This document shows, piece by piece, positions 34,095 through 45,559 of a DNA stretch of 64,000 bases. The position numbers were made by a program, and so were the translations under genes. The notes beneath the pieces were generated by a model, which ran no database searches, was not told the DNA's origin, and saw nothing but the letters and a program-made list of their open reading frames with translations. The DNA is from Vitellaria paradoxa (taxonomy: Eukaryota; Streptophyta; Magnoliopsida; Ericales; Sapotaceae): positions 26,626,457-26,690,456 of the forward strand of contig CM034236.1 in the NCBI GenBank assembly GCA_019916065.1. Direction: 5' to 3'. Each line of letters begins with the position of its first letter. The stretch's first letter is position 1.

Positions 34095-34163
34095 AACTAT
34101 TGTTGATGACATAGACAAGAATGCACCAATATGTAACCCCTCGTATGCTTCACCACCACATAA
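34095..34163 (-). pseudogene. KEA exon 'LCGGE..GAFLSMSST'
   Basis: A 69-bp exon, phase 0, reading LCGGEAYEGLHIGAFLSMS then STIV. The family has LCGGKSSEGVFVGAFLSMS then STAV. The acceptor is TGCAG and the donor GTACGTATC (34086-34094), which lies inside the LINE-2 target duplication. The exon is open. Confidence 0.88.
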
Positions 34164-34274
34164 CTGCATGAAGAATGCAACTACTATATATTAGGTTATG
34201 GCTAAAATTAGTTGGAGTAAGAACTTGTATGATTTTTATGCTAAAAATTAAAAAAAAAAATTGTTAACACATAC

Positions 34275-34358
34275 TGAGGTTGTTATTCCGCATAAGCACA
34301 TAAATAAGAATATCTAGAGCATACGTCCTAAAACAGAAACTATTCTAACAATACAAAG
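34275..34358 (-). pseudogene. KEA exon 'RVVRAVAVLGGLLQIFLFMCLCGI'
   Basis: An 84-bp exon, 28 codons, acceptor AATGCAG, donor GTATGTG. It reads LCIVRIVSVLGRML, TAG, then IFLFMCLCGITTS. The stop stands at the family glutamine (CAG to TAG). Confidence 0.85.
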
Positions 34359-34441
34359 CTGCATTTGTAAAATGAAGAATCAATCACAACTTATAACATT
34401 AATCAACAATCCGAAATTCTGAAAGAACAAAATAAGCCAAC

Positions 34442-34513
34442 CTTTTTTACGGAGAATTCCAGGCCCAATGCAAAAAGAAGAAAAACAATGCCAAACTGAG
34501 TTACCATTTCGAC
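34442..34513 (-). pseudogene. KEA exon 'VETVAQFGVVFLLFALGLEFS'
   Basis: A 72-bp exon reading VEMVTQFGIVFLLFALGLEF then SVKK, with acceptor AATGCAG and donor GTTGGC. It is a membrane segment of the antiporter core. It is the most 5' KEA exon I can find. Confidence 0.88.
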
Positions 34514-35135
34514 CTGCATTCATATCAACGCGAAAATGTATGCCCAATATTAAGACATAGAAGACAATGACATTAAGAAGTACAGACACTCTAAAAATAG
34601 GTACTGCATTTGTATCAGATACAAACACGCTAGGAACACGTAATGAAATGGATACATGGTGTTTCTAATTATTTTATTTACATTTTTCTTTTATCAAACA
34701 TTGAAAGAAAACATAAGGGATATGCCAAGGGTTAAGACAATATTTAAAAATTTTTTAGGGTCAAAATGCAATATTTAAAACTTTTTCAGGGATCATTTTG
34801 TAATTTTGGTATTTATTCAACGCTAAAATGTGAAAAGTAAAAAATTCACTTTAAAAAAAATGAAACCTTTCAATCAATAACTCACAAACAACTTGTAGGT
34901 ATCCAACATGTAGAGGTATAATAGATGTCTATTTTGTAAAAGAAATGATGCACATGCATACGTTATTTTTTAAACTTATTGCTTTATTAGTGTTATAAAA
35001 TATTGCTAAGTTGAAATATATTTTTAACAAAATATATAATTTTATTTTTTATTGTTTGTCGTATCTCCACCATATACGTATCTTTATTTAGTTAAAATTG
35101 TCATATTTAGTGTTCGGATCCGTGCTTCTTAGTGA
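34514..35135. other. AT-rich DNA, no gene
   Basis: Upstream (minus) of the last KEA exon. No further KEA exon or other gene seen. It contains a short repeated 'AATATTTAAAA(A)TTTTT' element near 34740-34790. Confidence 0.5.
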
Positions 35136-35146
35136 TGGCAATATAT

Positions 35147-36008
35147 AAAACCAAACCAAACCAAACCAATCCTTTTCCTACTAAGTGGGGTCGGCTATAT
35201 GAATTTGTCGACGCCAATTAGATCTGTTTAGGGCCATGTTCTCCGATAGATCTAGGTAGGTCAGGTCTGTTTAATAGTTTCTTTCCAACTTCTCTTGGGT
35301 CTTCCTCTATCTCTCCTACTCCTGGCAATCTCCATACTTTCACACCTTCCAATAGGTGCCTCCACTGAACGCCTTCTAACATAGCCAAACCATCTTAATC
35401 AGTTTTCTCTCATTTTATCTTCAATCGGTGCTATTCCTACTTTGCCCCTAATCTCCTCGTTCCTAATCCTATCACCTTAGCATCCTCATCTCCGCAACTG
35501 CCATCTTCTGACCATAATTATGCTTTACTGCCTAACACTCTGATCCATATAATAGCACTGGTCTAACCGCCACCTTATAATACTTTCCTTTCACCTTGAG
35601 GGGGACTTTTTGGTCGCACAAGACCCCTGAAGCACTCATTCATTTGGTCCACCCGGGTTGAATCCTGTGACTTACATCAATATCAATCCCTCCATCTTGT
35701 TGCGCCATAGATCCAAGGTACTTAAATTTATCTTTCTCTACAATCTTTTGTGTGCCTAAACTTACTTCTATACTACCCGTTATCCTACTTTAACTAAACT
35801 TACATTCCATATATTCCATCTTGCATCGGCTTAACCTAAACTTTTTTGTCTCTAACGTTTCCCGCCACAATTCTAGCTTAGCATTCACTCCTCTCGTCTC
35901 ATCTACTAAAACAATATCATCTGCAAATAGTATACACCACGGCACCTCATCCTGAATATGTCTTGTAATCTCATCCATAACTAAAGCAAACAAGTAGGCG
36001 CTTAACGC
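35147..36008 (-). mobile_element. RTE-2, antisense 5'-truncated RTE retrotransposon
   Basis: Minus strand carries the RT fragment [41 protein letters not shown] and a degraded C-terminus ending in the (TTGGT)n tail (complement at 35148-35170). The perfect 11-bp target duplication TGGCAATATAT is at 35136-35146 and 36009-36019. It is truncated inside the RT at the [13 protein letters not shown] motif. Confidence 0.93.
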
Positions 36009-36019
36009 TGGCAATATAT

Positions 36020-36318
36020 GTGAGTAGAAAATTTACCGAAAACTGGACCAAGACTAGTGACAATATACAAGACTACAATAAGAGGAAGCTATTTATGCAA
36101 TGCTAATAACATAGTTAGTGCATTATGAACAGTTGGGGTTAACAACATAACATCATTAGAACTACAAGTTGATACACTAAACTCAAATTGATCCAGCAAT
36201 TTCACATGCATATTTCAACCAAATTCCTATCACACAATGTTTACAACTTACATAAGAATCATTTTGTGGCCTCAGATGTTATCTTAAAAATCCACATGAA
36301 AATATGGAAATTCTCTAG
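36020..36318. other. Presumed first intron of the ACO-like gene
   Basis: No exon 1 (the MAIPVIDFS-type start of the family) was found here or further left on the plus strand. Confidence 0.45.
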
Positions 36319-36528
36319 GTACATGAAGTTGCCGGAGAAGGTTAAGAAATTAGTGAATCAGCATTATGAGGAGAACATGAAGGAAAGCTTCTATAAGTCA
36401 GAGGTAGCTAAGGGGTTGGAGAAAAAAAAATGTTTTACCTTTAATGCAAATTGGGAAAGCACATTTTTCATTTGCCATCATCCAAAATCGAACATAAATG
36501 AGTTAACAAACCTCTCAGATGACCTTCA
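36319..36528 (+). pseudogene. ACO-like exon 2
   Basis: Reads MKLPEKVKKLVNQHYEENM, KESFYKSEVAKGLEKKK, then NWESTFFICHHPKSNINEL. The family pattern is VKKLVNQHYEE...WESTFF..H.P.SNI.EIP. The acceptor is TTCTCTAG at 36311-36318. The end is CTTCA followed by ATGAGT at 36529, where GTGAGT would be expected, so the 5' splice site has lost its first G. Confidence 0.85.
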
Positions 36529-36752
36529 ATGAGTTCTCAAATTTTCAACTTTCTAGCATGGAAGCTGGTGCATCAGAAACTTCAAACCAGATATGAATTA
36601 GAAACAATTAAAATGTCAAAGACACTATCTAAACTATCAATGAGTTGACAATATTAATATGACACTAATAATTCAACAATTTAATAATATAACTTATTAA
36701 TTTCTACGTTTTTGGATATGGAAATTGACTAATGAATTAAGCATGTATGCAG

Positions 36753-36856
36753 CAAAACAGTGGAAACATACGTTGACCAATTGATTAAGCTAGCAGAGAA
36801 ACTGTTAGAGCTCATTTGCGAGAACCTTGGAATAGAGAACAATTTCATAAAAGAAG
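36753..36856 (+). pseudogene. ACO-like exon 3, left part
   Basis: After acceptor TATGCAG it reads KTVETYVDQLIKLAEKLLEL then ICENLGIENNFIKE, matching the family LAEKLLDLLCENLGLEKGYIK. It is cut after FIKE by LINE-3; the duplication TTCATAAAAGAAG (36844-36856) is repeated at 56876-56888. Confidence 0.88.
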
Positions 36857-36947
36857 GATGTCTCACTGAGTTTAAAAAAAGGATGAGAGTCTCTCTCTCT
36901 AGTTTCTCTCTCTAACTTTAGGGTTTTGTGTTTGAAAGGGGATTAGG

Positions 36948-38881
36948 ATGGCCTTTAGGGTTTCTATAGGTACTAGAGATGAAGATAATCCCAAGGTGGG
37001 TGAGATCCACAAGGAGAGAACTCTTCAAAAGGGTTTGTATGTAGAAGAAATTTCAAGTGGTGCTCTGACGAGAGGAAGATTTCAAGAGAGAACATAGTTT
37101 CGTGCCTTGAACTTGCGTCCTTCAGTTTTGGCTAAGGAGACGCCGAATGACAACAATAGAGCTTCACTTCAACCTTGCAGGGGACACTTCATGAATCCTA
37201 GTTCGACAGTTAAGGATGGACAAGGGATGACTAAGAAGTCTGTCCAGACTCAAGAAGACGTGGGAAATGCTATTATCGTCAGATCTGGTGAAGAGGACTC
37301 TGAGGAGAAACAAACCTGGGCGGATATCATAGAGTATGAACAAGGTGAGAATGGGGGTGATTGCTCTGGTGTCTCGACACTTGCTTCAGGATTTTCTGAA
37401 TTTCAGTTGGGGAAGGATGTGCATGAAGGAATACCAATTGGTAGAAGCAATTGTGTTCAACTTGTTAGTGGTGGTTTGGAATCTATGGCAATTGCAAATC
37501 TGGGTTCTCACAATGCTTCTATTCAGCAAGCTCTTAGTCCATTGGTGAAGGAGGGAGTGCCTTTACAGGGGGCTTTGCAACTGGGTCCCACAAATGAATT
37601 AGATGACCAATCTCATGCTATTGAAAGGAAGGATACAGCGCATGGCAGTGTGGATACTCTTCATCTTTGAGTTTGGCGCCTGTTAAAGCATCTACTAATA
37701 AGAAGGCAAGAGATGGGTCTCAACCTGGAGGAGGGATTGTTTCACCTATGTTACCAATCAAGGAAGTAGGAATTGGGTATCTGCCGTTAAGGCAAACATA
37801 AATGGAGCAATGAAATTAAGGCACACATAAAGCCCATAATGCTTGAAGGTAAATTCAAGATTAAACCTCCTGTAGCAGTAGCTCACAAAGGTTTGCATCT
37901 TTGGTCGACAACTTTGGTTAGGTATTTTCTTGATAGTAAACTGCCTTTCTTTTTAGCGCATTCTGTTGCTAACAAAATTTGGGGAAAGATGGGTTTGAGT
38001 GAAGTCTTAACTACTGAGCATGGCTTTTGCTTCTTTAAATTTGATGATGTCGTTGGCATGAGCAAAGTGATGGATGGGGGCCTTAGCACCTTACTGGTAA
38101 ATTTTTAGTTCTACAAAAATGGAGGCCTAATCTTAACTCGAGTGGGGAAGGTTGTAAAACAGTTCCAGTATGGGTAAATTTCCATAATGTCCCTTTGGAG
38201 TTTTGGACCGAGAAGGTTCTTAGTCACATTGCAAGTTTGACTGGATGACTGAGGTATGTTGATCGTATGACGGAAGAAGTTAAAAGAATTAACTATGCCC
38301 ACATTTGTGTGGAGATAAGTGTGGAAGTAGATTTACCTACTTCTTTCGAGCTTAAAATGGAAGATGGTACTATAGTTGACATTATGGTGGAATATAGCTT
38401 GGTGCCAGGTAGGTCAAGTATGTAAGGAGTTTGGCCATTTAACTAAAGCATGCAGTAGAGTGATTCGACAAGAATGGAAACCGAAGGCCCCTTGTGAAGT
38501 TGAACACAATGGTGGATGGGAAGTTGTTGGTAGGAGGAGAAAGGGTGGCTCTACTAAATTTGATTTCGTTCTAGACTCTAGCAATTCTTTCTCAGCTTTA
38601 ATGATAAATGAAAATGAGGAAGTAGAGAGGGTTGAAACAGTGTAGGGGCTAAGTTGATGAATTGGGAGGAAGGGCATTCTTTGAAATCTGATAGTGATGG
38701 GGAAAGGGCTAGGGATGTGCTGACACCTAATCCTTTGAGAGAGAAAATTATGAAGGTTGACATAGTGGACAAGAAGAGGAGATAGAACTTAAAGAAATCA
38801 AAGAAAAAGGAGAATAGGAGAGATAAGGTGGGCTTGGAGGATGGCCGAGGTTACTCTAATGCCCTTCCTTCTCATGATTAA
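36948..38881 (+). pseudogene. LINE-3 ORF1
   Basis: Starts MAFRVSIGTRDEDN at 36948; TAG at 37096-37098, then open to 37670. It continues in another frame through a DUF4283-like region (37839-38108, LHLWSTTLVRYFLDSKLPFF and HGFCFFKFDD) and a knuckle (QVCKEFGHLTKAC, about 38410-38450, first cysteine lost) with WKPKAP. It ends TAA at 38879-38881, overlapping the ORF2 ATG by eight bases. Confidence 0.8.
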
Positions 38882-41800
38882 AGTCGCCTGTTAGAATGTG
38901 AGGGTTCTCAATAACCCCTTAAAGCATTTAGAAATGAAGAATATGGTGAAAAATTATGGGATTTCTTGTATTGGTCTGTTTGAAGCAAAAATTAGAAGGG
39001 TGAATAAGGAAAAACATCTTATGAATGGATGGTCGGTAAGTTGCAATTATGATTGTCACAAGGCAGGAAGGATATGGGTGATGTAGAACCCCAAGGTTGT
39101 TAATCATATTGTGGAGGATATGACAAACCAAATCATGCATTGTTCCTTGCAACTAATTAAAGCTGGTACCTTTGTTTTTGTGTCCTTTGTTTATGGCTCA
39201 AATAGCATAAGGGAAAGGTGAGACTTATGGAATCAACTATGTAATCAATCACAAAAGATAGGGAACTCAATGTGGTTGGTGTTTGGGGATTTTAACACTA
39301 CTCAATTCAGAAATGAAAGGCGTGGGGGAAGAGATGATTGGCCATCTTGGATGGAGGAATGTTGTGAAACTATAGTGGAGGCGGAGTTGGAGGATTTAAG
39401 GCATTGTGATGCTATGTTCACTTGGCACAATGGAAGAGAAGCGGGTCACATTATGAGAAAACTAGATCGTGCCCTGGTTAATACTCGGTGGATGAAAGTT
39501 TTTGAATCCTCGTTTGCTGAATTTTTGCCGTATGGAGTGTCTAACTACTCCCCTATTATTGTTGACACAGGATTACAAGACAGAAAGAAGAGAATTCCTC
39601 TTAAGTTTTTCAATCATTGGGCAGAATTTGAAGAGTTTCTACCACTAGTTGAACAAGTATGGAAGCCCAAGGTAGATAGGTATCCAGTGTACCAAGTTTG
39701 TAATAAATTGAAGATGGTGAAGGCAGCTTTGAAGGTGCTCAGCAAGAAGAAGAATTTAGAGATGAACGCCTCCTCAGATGCATTGCACACTGACCTTAGA
39801 GAATGCCAAATGCATATTGATAGGGAAGGAGGTACTCGGGAGCTGTTAGAAAAGGAAAATGTGTGTGTGTTGAATTGGCATCAATTTATAAAGATAGGGG
39901 GAGCTATGGGAAGCAGAAAAGCAGGATCCAATGGCTAAAAGAAGGAGATAAAAATTCCACTTTCTTTTTCAAGTCAGTGAAGAATAGACAAAATACCAAT
40001 AAAATTAGCTATGTTCAAAAACAAGATGGCAGCATGGTAAGGGACATTGAGGAAATTAAGGAGGAGGTGGTGGGTTATTTCCAAAACATTCTTGCTACGA
40101 ATTGTCGTATTCCTTATGTTGGGAAGGATTTTCTTTAGGAGTTTGTGGAAGATGGTCTCCTCCAGAGCCAGGAGGACATTTTAGGTGCAAATGTGACTGA
40201 TGAGGAGATAAAATAGGCTATGCTTAGTCTTGAAGCAAATAAAGCACCTGGGCTAAATTGGTTCAATGGCACCTTCTTTGCGAAGACTTGGCACATTATT
40301 AGAATGGATGTGGTTAAAGCTGGTCAATCTTTTTTTGCATCGAACTCCTTATTACGAAAAGTAAATGCTACAATCATTGCTTTGATTCCCAAAGTCCCTA
40401 ATCCCACGAAGTTAACGAATTTTCGTCCATTTTCTTGCTACAATACATTATATAAATGTATTACTAAAGTCATTGTGGAGCGGGTCAAGCGTGTGCTGCT
40501 AGGGATGATCAATGGTGCTTAAGCTACCTTTGTATTTGGAAGATAGATTAGCAATAATATTTTGCTGGCTCAGGAACTTCTAAGAGGTTATCATAAGGAA
40601 GTCAGCTCTCCCAGGTGCACAATGAAAGTGGACTTAATGAAAGCCTATGAGTCTTTGAGATGGGATTTCTTATGGGATCTTCTAGAATTATTTGGATTTT
40701 CTTCTCGAATGATTGGTTGGATTCGATCGTGTGTCTCCACTTTGATGTTTTCTACCAGTATTAATGGGGAAATGGTGGGTTTTTTCAAAGGTAAAAAGGG
40801 TCTTATGCAAGGTGATCTTCTCTCTCCTTATTTGTTTGTCTTATATATGGAGGTTCTTTCCAGAATCATTGAGAAGAAGGTTACAGAGTCGTCTAATTTT
40901 GACTACCATTGGAGATGCAAGGCAACAAAGCTTCCTCATTTGGTTTTTGTGGATGATTTGATGATGTTTTGTAAAGGGGAAGCACAGTCAGTTTAGGTAA
41001 TGATGGAGGCTCTTCACCTTTTCTCTTCTCTCTTTGGACTTTAGCCTAATCTATCTAAGACTGATGTGTTTGTTGCAGGATAAATGGAGACATTAAACAA
41101 GAAATCTTGTAATGTGCACAGTTTGAAGAAGGGGTCTTGCCAATTCATTACCTTGGCATGCCACTGATTTCTTTGAGGTTGAAAGCGTCTGATTGCCAAG
41201 CTTTGGTTGAGCGAATTATATCTAGAGCTAAACCCTAGACTAATAAGTTCCTCTCTTATGCCAGAAGGCTTCAGCTTGTTCAGTCTGTATTGTTCAATAT
41301 ACAAGCCTTTTGGGCCTATCATTTCATTTTGACAATTAAGGTCATTAAGCGCATTGAGCAAATTCTTCTTGCCTTTTTGTGGAAGGCTCAAGTTTAACTA
41401 ACATAGGTGCGAAAGTTGCTTGGGAGGAGATAACCAGAACTAAAGAAGAAGGAGGCTTGGGTATTAAGAGGATTGAAGACTGGAATTAGGCAACTATGTC
41501 CCGAGATACTTGGCTCATTTGTAATCTTGCTTCTACCTCTCTTTGGGCAGTTAGGCAACGGTTAATTTATTAAAGAAGAGGAATTTCTAGGTGATTAAAG
41601 TTCTGAGTGATTGCACTTGGACTTGGAGAAACTTTTGAAGCTTAAAGACAAAGTGAAAGAGAAGATTAACTACAGAGTTGGGAACAGCAGACATATTTCT
41701 CTTTGGTATCATAATTGGTTACCTAATGGGACATTTTTTTCGCTATAGAGACTGCAGTCAATATGATCTTGGATTTTCCAAGGAGGCAACCGTCAGTGAT

Positions 41801-42281
41801 ATTATCAAAGGTCAGGAGTTGGCTTGGCCTTATACTTCCACAATGGATATTATCATGGAGGTTAAAAGAGAGACAGAAACTTTACCTAAGTCGCAAGTGG
41901 ATAGAGAGGATAAGATTCTTTGGAAAAAAGGTAATGAGTTTTTAGTAAAGAAGGTTTAGGAGATGATGTGGGAAAAGTACCAGAAGGTGGCTTGGGATCA
42001 TCTACATACTCGTTCATTTTATGGTTTGCTGCCGAAAAAGACTTCCCACGTAAGATAAGCTTTTGTCTTATGGAATGATTAATTGAATGAGCTGCTTATT
42101 TTGTCGAAGAAGGATAGAGGATCATGATCTTTTTTTTTTTTTTTTTTGGTAGTGCAAATTTGCTAAGGAGATTTGGGAGCACTTCATGGCAGTTTGCGGT
42201 CTTCACCTTTCTCATAATACATGGACAGATAGAATTTCTTGGGCATCTTGCAACTTGAGAGAAAAGTCCCTAACTAAGGTG
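38874..42281 (+). pseudogene. LINE-3 ORF2, endonuclease and reverse transcriptase
   Basis: Starts MIKVAC followed by a stop and NVRVLNNPLKHLE. Endonuclease: VFGDFNTTQFRNERRGG, LEDLRHCDAMFTWHNG, MRKLDRALVN, GVSNYSPIIV (39270-39560), the last with N replacing the usual D of SDHSP. RT: NKAPGLNWFNGTFF, IALIPKVPNPT, MKVDLMKAYESLRWDF, GLMQGDLLSPYLF, LVFVDDLMMF (40940-40966; FVDD instead of FADD). Many stops. The zf-RVT tail reaches CKFAKEIWEHF, preceded by a T21 expansion at 42130-42151. The last part is displaced to 47233-47378. Confidence 0.87.
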
Positions 42282-42286
42282 GTGTT

Positions 42287-42458
42287 TGTTACAAGCTCAA
42301 AGGATTGAAGGTTCTTGACACACCCGAAATGGGTTGTCAGTCTTTAGATTTATACACAACTATACAGATTCAAATCAAAGAACTTAGACTAATTACATTC
42401 ACCTAGGTACTACATGAATACGCATATTCCTAAGTACATGAATGTACATTTATTAACA
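42287..42458 (-). repeat. 3' LTR of Copia-D
   Basis: On the plus strand TGTTACAAGCTC...TTATTAACA, followed by the polypurine tract complement CTCCCCCTC. Confidence 0.9.
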
Positions 42459-44460
42459 CTCCCCCTCAAGCTAGGGCATATATGTCATATGTTCCAAGCT
42501 TGTTACAAATAAACTTTGCTTTAGGACCTCCAAGAGCTTTGGTAAACAAATTTGTAAGTTGATCTTTAGACTTCACATGGTTAGTTTTGATCACATTCTG
42601 CAAAATCTTCTCTCTTACAAAATGGCAATCAATCTCAATATGTTTAGTCCTTTCATGAAATACCGGATTAGAGGCAATATGAATTGTAGTCTAATTATCA
42701 CATAGTAATTCCATGGATTGTGAATGATAAATTCTCAATTCTTTTAACATGTGTTGTATCCAAATCAATCACAAGATGTGTGTGCTATGGTTCTATATTC
42801 TGACTCAACGCTTGATCGTGCTACTACCGTCTGCTTTTTACTTTTCAAGGATACTAAATTACCTCCAACAAAGACACAATACCCAGTAGTAGACCGTCTG
42901 TCTAATCGTGATTCAGCCCAGTCTGTATCAGTGTATCCCTGAACTAAAGTGTGTCTATTATCCTTCTATACTAAATCTTTACCAGGTGCATTTTTCAAGT
43001 ATCTCAGAATTCGAATAAAAGCATCCTAGTGACTACTACGAGGTGATTCTAAGAACTGACTGACCACACTTGTAGCAAACGATATATCAGGTCTGATGAC
43101 TGTTAAGTAGTTTAGCTTCCCAACTAACCTTTGATATTGGTTAAAAATCATGTAACAACTCTCCCTAATCAGCAATTAACTTGGTATTTAGATCCATTAG
43201 AGTGTCCACAGGTTCGGAACCTAACATACTTGTCTCTATCAACAGATCAAGGACATACTTTCTTTGAGAGAGAGAAATACCCATACGTGATCGAGCAACC
43301 TCAATTCCCAAGAAGTATTTTAACGGTCCCAAATCTTGGGGTGCTAGACTTACTTTGAAGGAACAGTTTCAGATCAACAATGCCCTGTGTATTATCACCT
43401 ATGATAACAATATCATTGACATACACGAGGAGCCAAATCTTCTCTTTAGGAGAATGTCGATAGAAAATTGAGTGATCAACTCCACAATGAACTAGACCAA
43501 ATTCAATAATAATAGTACTAAATCAACAAAACCATGCCTGAGGAGACTGTTTCAGACTATATAAGGATTTCTTCAATTTGCATACCAACTCAGACTCCCC
43601 CTGAGCATCATACCCAAGAGGTTGCTCCATATACACCTCCTCAGCAAGATCACCATGCAAAAATGTATTTTTCACATCTAGTTGGTGTAGAGACCAATGA
43701 TAAATTGCAGCCAAAGAGATAAGAAGACGAACAAAGATAATCTTTGCAGCCCAAGAAAAAGTCTCAGAGAAGTCCAAACCATAAACTTGCATATGCCTTT
43801 TAGCAACCAGGCGAGCCTTTAACCTGTCCACAGTACCGTTAAGATAAACCTTGACTGTATATATCCAACGCACTTTCCAAGCAGAAGAGTAACAGGATCC
43901 CAAGTATTATTAGCTCGAAGAGCAAACATTTCATCGTCCATGGCAGAGTGCCATCCAAGGTGAGAAAGTGCTTCAAAAACAGTGTTAGAAATAGAAACAA
44001 AAGAGAGAGATGTAACAAAGGATCGATAGGAAAGGGATAAAGCACCATAAGATACAAAACGAGAGATGGGATGAGAATTCCAAGAACGTGTACCCTTCTT
44101 AAATGCAATAGGAACATCTAAATCACTTACAGGAGCAGGTAGCACAGCAAAAGCTAATGGTGGAGCACTGGAAGTAGAAGGTGGAGCAATCACTTCTTGA
44201 TGCTGAGTATATACCTGTAAATCAAGACGAGACAAATGACCAGAAGAGTTAAAGGAGTATGGTGACTAGCTGAAACTGTTTCAACTGGGATAATTAGAAG
44301 AGGAAGACTCTCATCAAGAGTGGATGGAAACTGAGACTGAGAAAAGAATGGGGTAGGCTCAAAGAAGGTGACATCAGCACAAACAAAGAATCGGTTAAGA
44401 GTAGGATTATACAACGATAACCCTTCTGTAACCGAGAATACCCTAAGAAAATGCATTCAT
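42459..44460 (-). pseudogene. Copia-D reverse transcriptase and RNase H remnants
   Basis: Minus-strand frame 43523-43903 shows RLKARLVAKRHMQVYGLDFS, ETFSWAAKIIFVRLLISLA and LDVKNTFLHGDLAEEVYMEQ. Frames 43819-44456 hold the integrase/RT linker and its FVCADVTFFEPTPFF motif. The RNase H part (42460-43400) is visible only as scattered pieces on the minus strand. Confidence 0.8.
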
Positions 44461-45480
44461 GGCTCGGGCATTTAGTTTATCAATTCCAGGAGCCAATTGA
44501 TGAACAAAAGAAATGCACTCAAAAATACAAGGTGGAAGGGAAAACAGGGATTCTTAGGGAACAATACATAACGAGGAGTTACTCCTTTGAGAATTGAAGA
44601 AGGCATGCAATTAATTAAATAACATGTGGTTAAAACAACATCACTCCAAAAGGTTTTGAGAACATTTATTTGAAAGAGTAGACATCAGGCTATTTCAAAG
44701 AGATGTAAATTATTTCGTTCAGCAACCCCAATTTGTTGTGGTGTATTTGAACAAGAAGACTAGTGAAGCATACCACAAGAGGTCATAAAGTCAGCAAAGG
44801 GTTTAGAAAAATACTCTTTGGCATTATCACTGCGAAGAATTCGGAGCAGTGAATCAAATTAGGTTTTTATTCCAGCACAGAAAGCTTGAAAAATAGAAAA
44901 TAGCTCAGAACAATCTTTCATTAAATAAATCCATGTCATTCTTGAAAATCATCCACAAAGGTGACAAAATACTGAAACCCCAATTTTTGAAGTAACCCGA
45001 CTAAGATCCCAAACATCTGAATGAACTAATGAAAACAGACTCGATGACCTTTTATCGACTCAGGAAGCAAAAGGCACACGATGATACTTTTCCAACTAAT
45101 AAGACTCACAATTAAAGACTGTAAATGATGTAAACTAAGAACCATACGCTTTAGCCTATCCAAGGATGGATGACCAAGATGACAATGGACCTCTAAAGGA
45201 AAGGGTACTGGAGGACAAGCTCGAGACGTATCAAGATAGTAGACTCCTCCAGCTTCATTCCCTCTGCCAATCTTCTCCCGTGTCATCATATCCTAAATAA
45301 CAACAGAATCAGAAAAGAAGGATACTGAATGGTGATGATGTTTGGTAAGTTGACTAATAGACAACAGATTGAAAGGAAAAGAGGGAACATAGAATACTGA
45401 GTTTAAAGAGAGAGAAGAGGAAGGAGTTACTGTACCAACACCACTGATAGAGGTGGTTGACCCATTGGCTAAAGTCACAT
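44461..45480 (-). pseudogene. Copia-D integrase and protease remnants
   Basis: Minus-strand pieces: CHLGHPSLDRLKRMV (pre-integrase, 45026-45289) and TLANGSTTSISGVGTVT with PFNLLSISQL (45293-45478, between protease and integrase). The integrase core is shifted repeatedly. The protease DSG region near 45550 is degraded. Confidence 0.7.
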
Positions 45481-45559
45481 TACTAGAAGGGAAGAAGAAT
45501 ATAGAATACTAGAAAATAATGTAGATTTTCCACACATATAGTTAGACGCACCAAAATCT

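Larger units (their letters stand above)
14726..34513 (-). pseudogene. KEA: KEA4/5/6-like K+ efflux antiporter, fragmented and partly duplicated
   Basis: Short exons with mostly recognisable splice sites spell the membrane core of a CPA2-family K+/H+ antiporter of the plant KEA4-6 group, which acts in Golgi/trans-Golgi and endosomal membranes. Going 5' to 3' on the minus strand the exons are 34442-34513, 34275-34358, 34095-34163, 26450-26527, 26139-26221, 23443-~23530, 23273-23364, 22933-23028 and ~16168-16230. Out-of-order second copies of the fourth and fifth exons follow at 15017-15093 and 14726-14822. Stops at exon glutamines (34275-34358, 26139-26221, 23443-23530), one at a tryptophan (23273-23364) and damaged splice sites make it a pseudogene. 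The 5' exons (signal and coiled region, first helices) and 3' end are not seen. LINE-2, an RTE and Copia-A2 lie in its introns. Exon matches are by eye against remembered family sequence. Confidence 0.85.

Noticed and set aside
42130..42151. T21 run inside LINE-3 ORF2 as a tail-only insertion
   Set aside because: No flanking duplication, and the coding frame (DHDLF..W.CKFAKEIW) is explained by simple expansion of a T-run.
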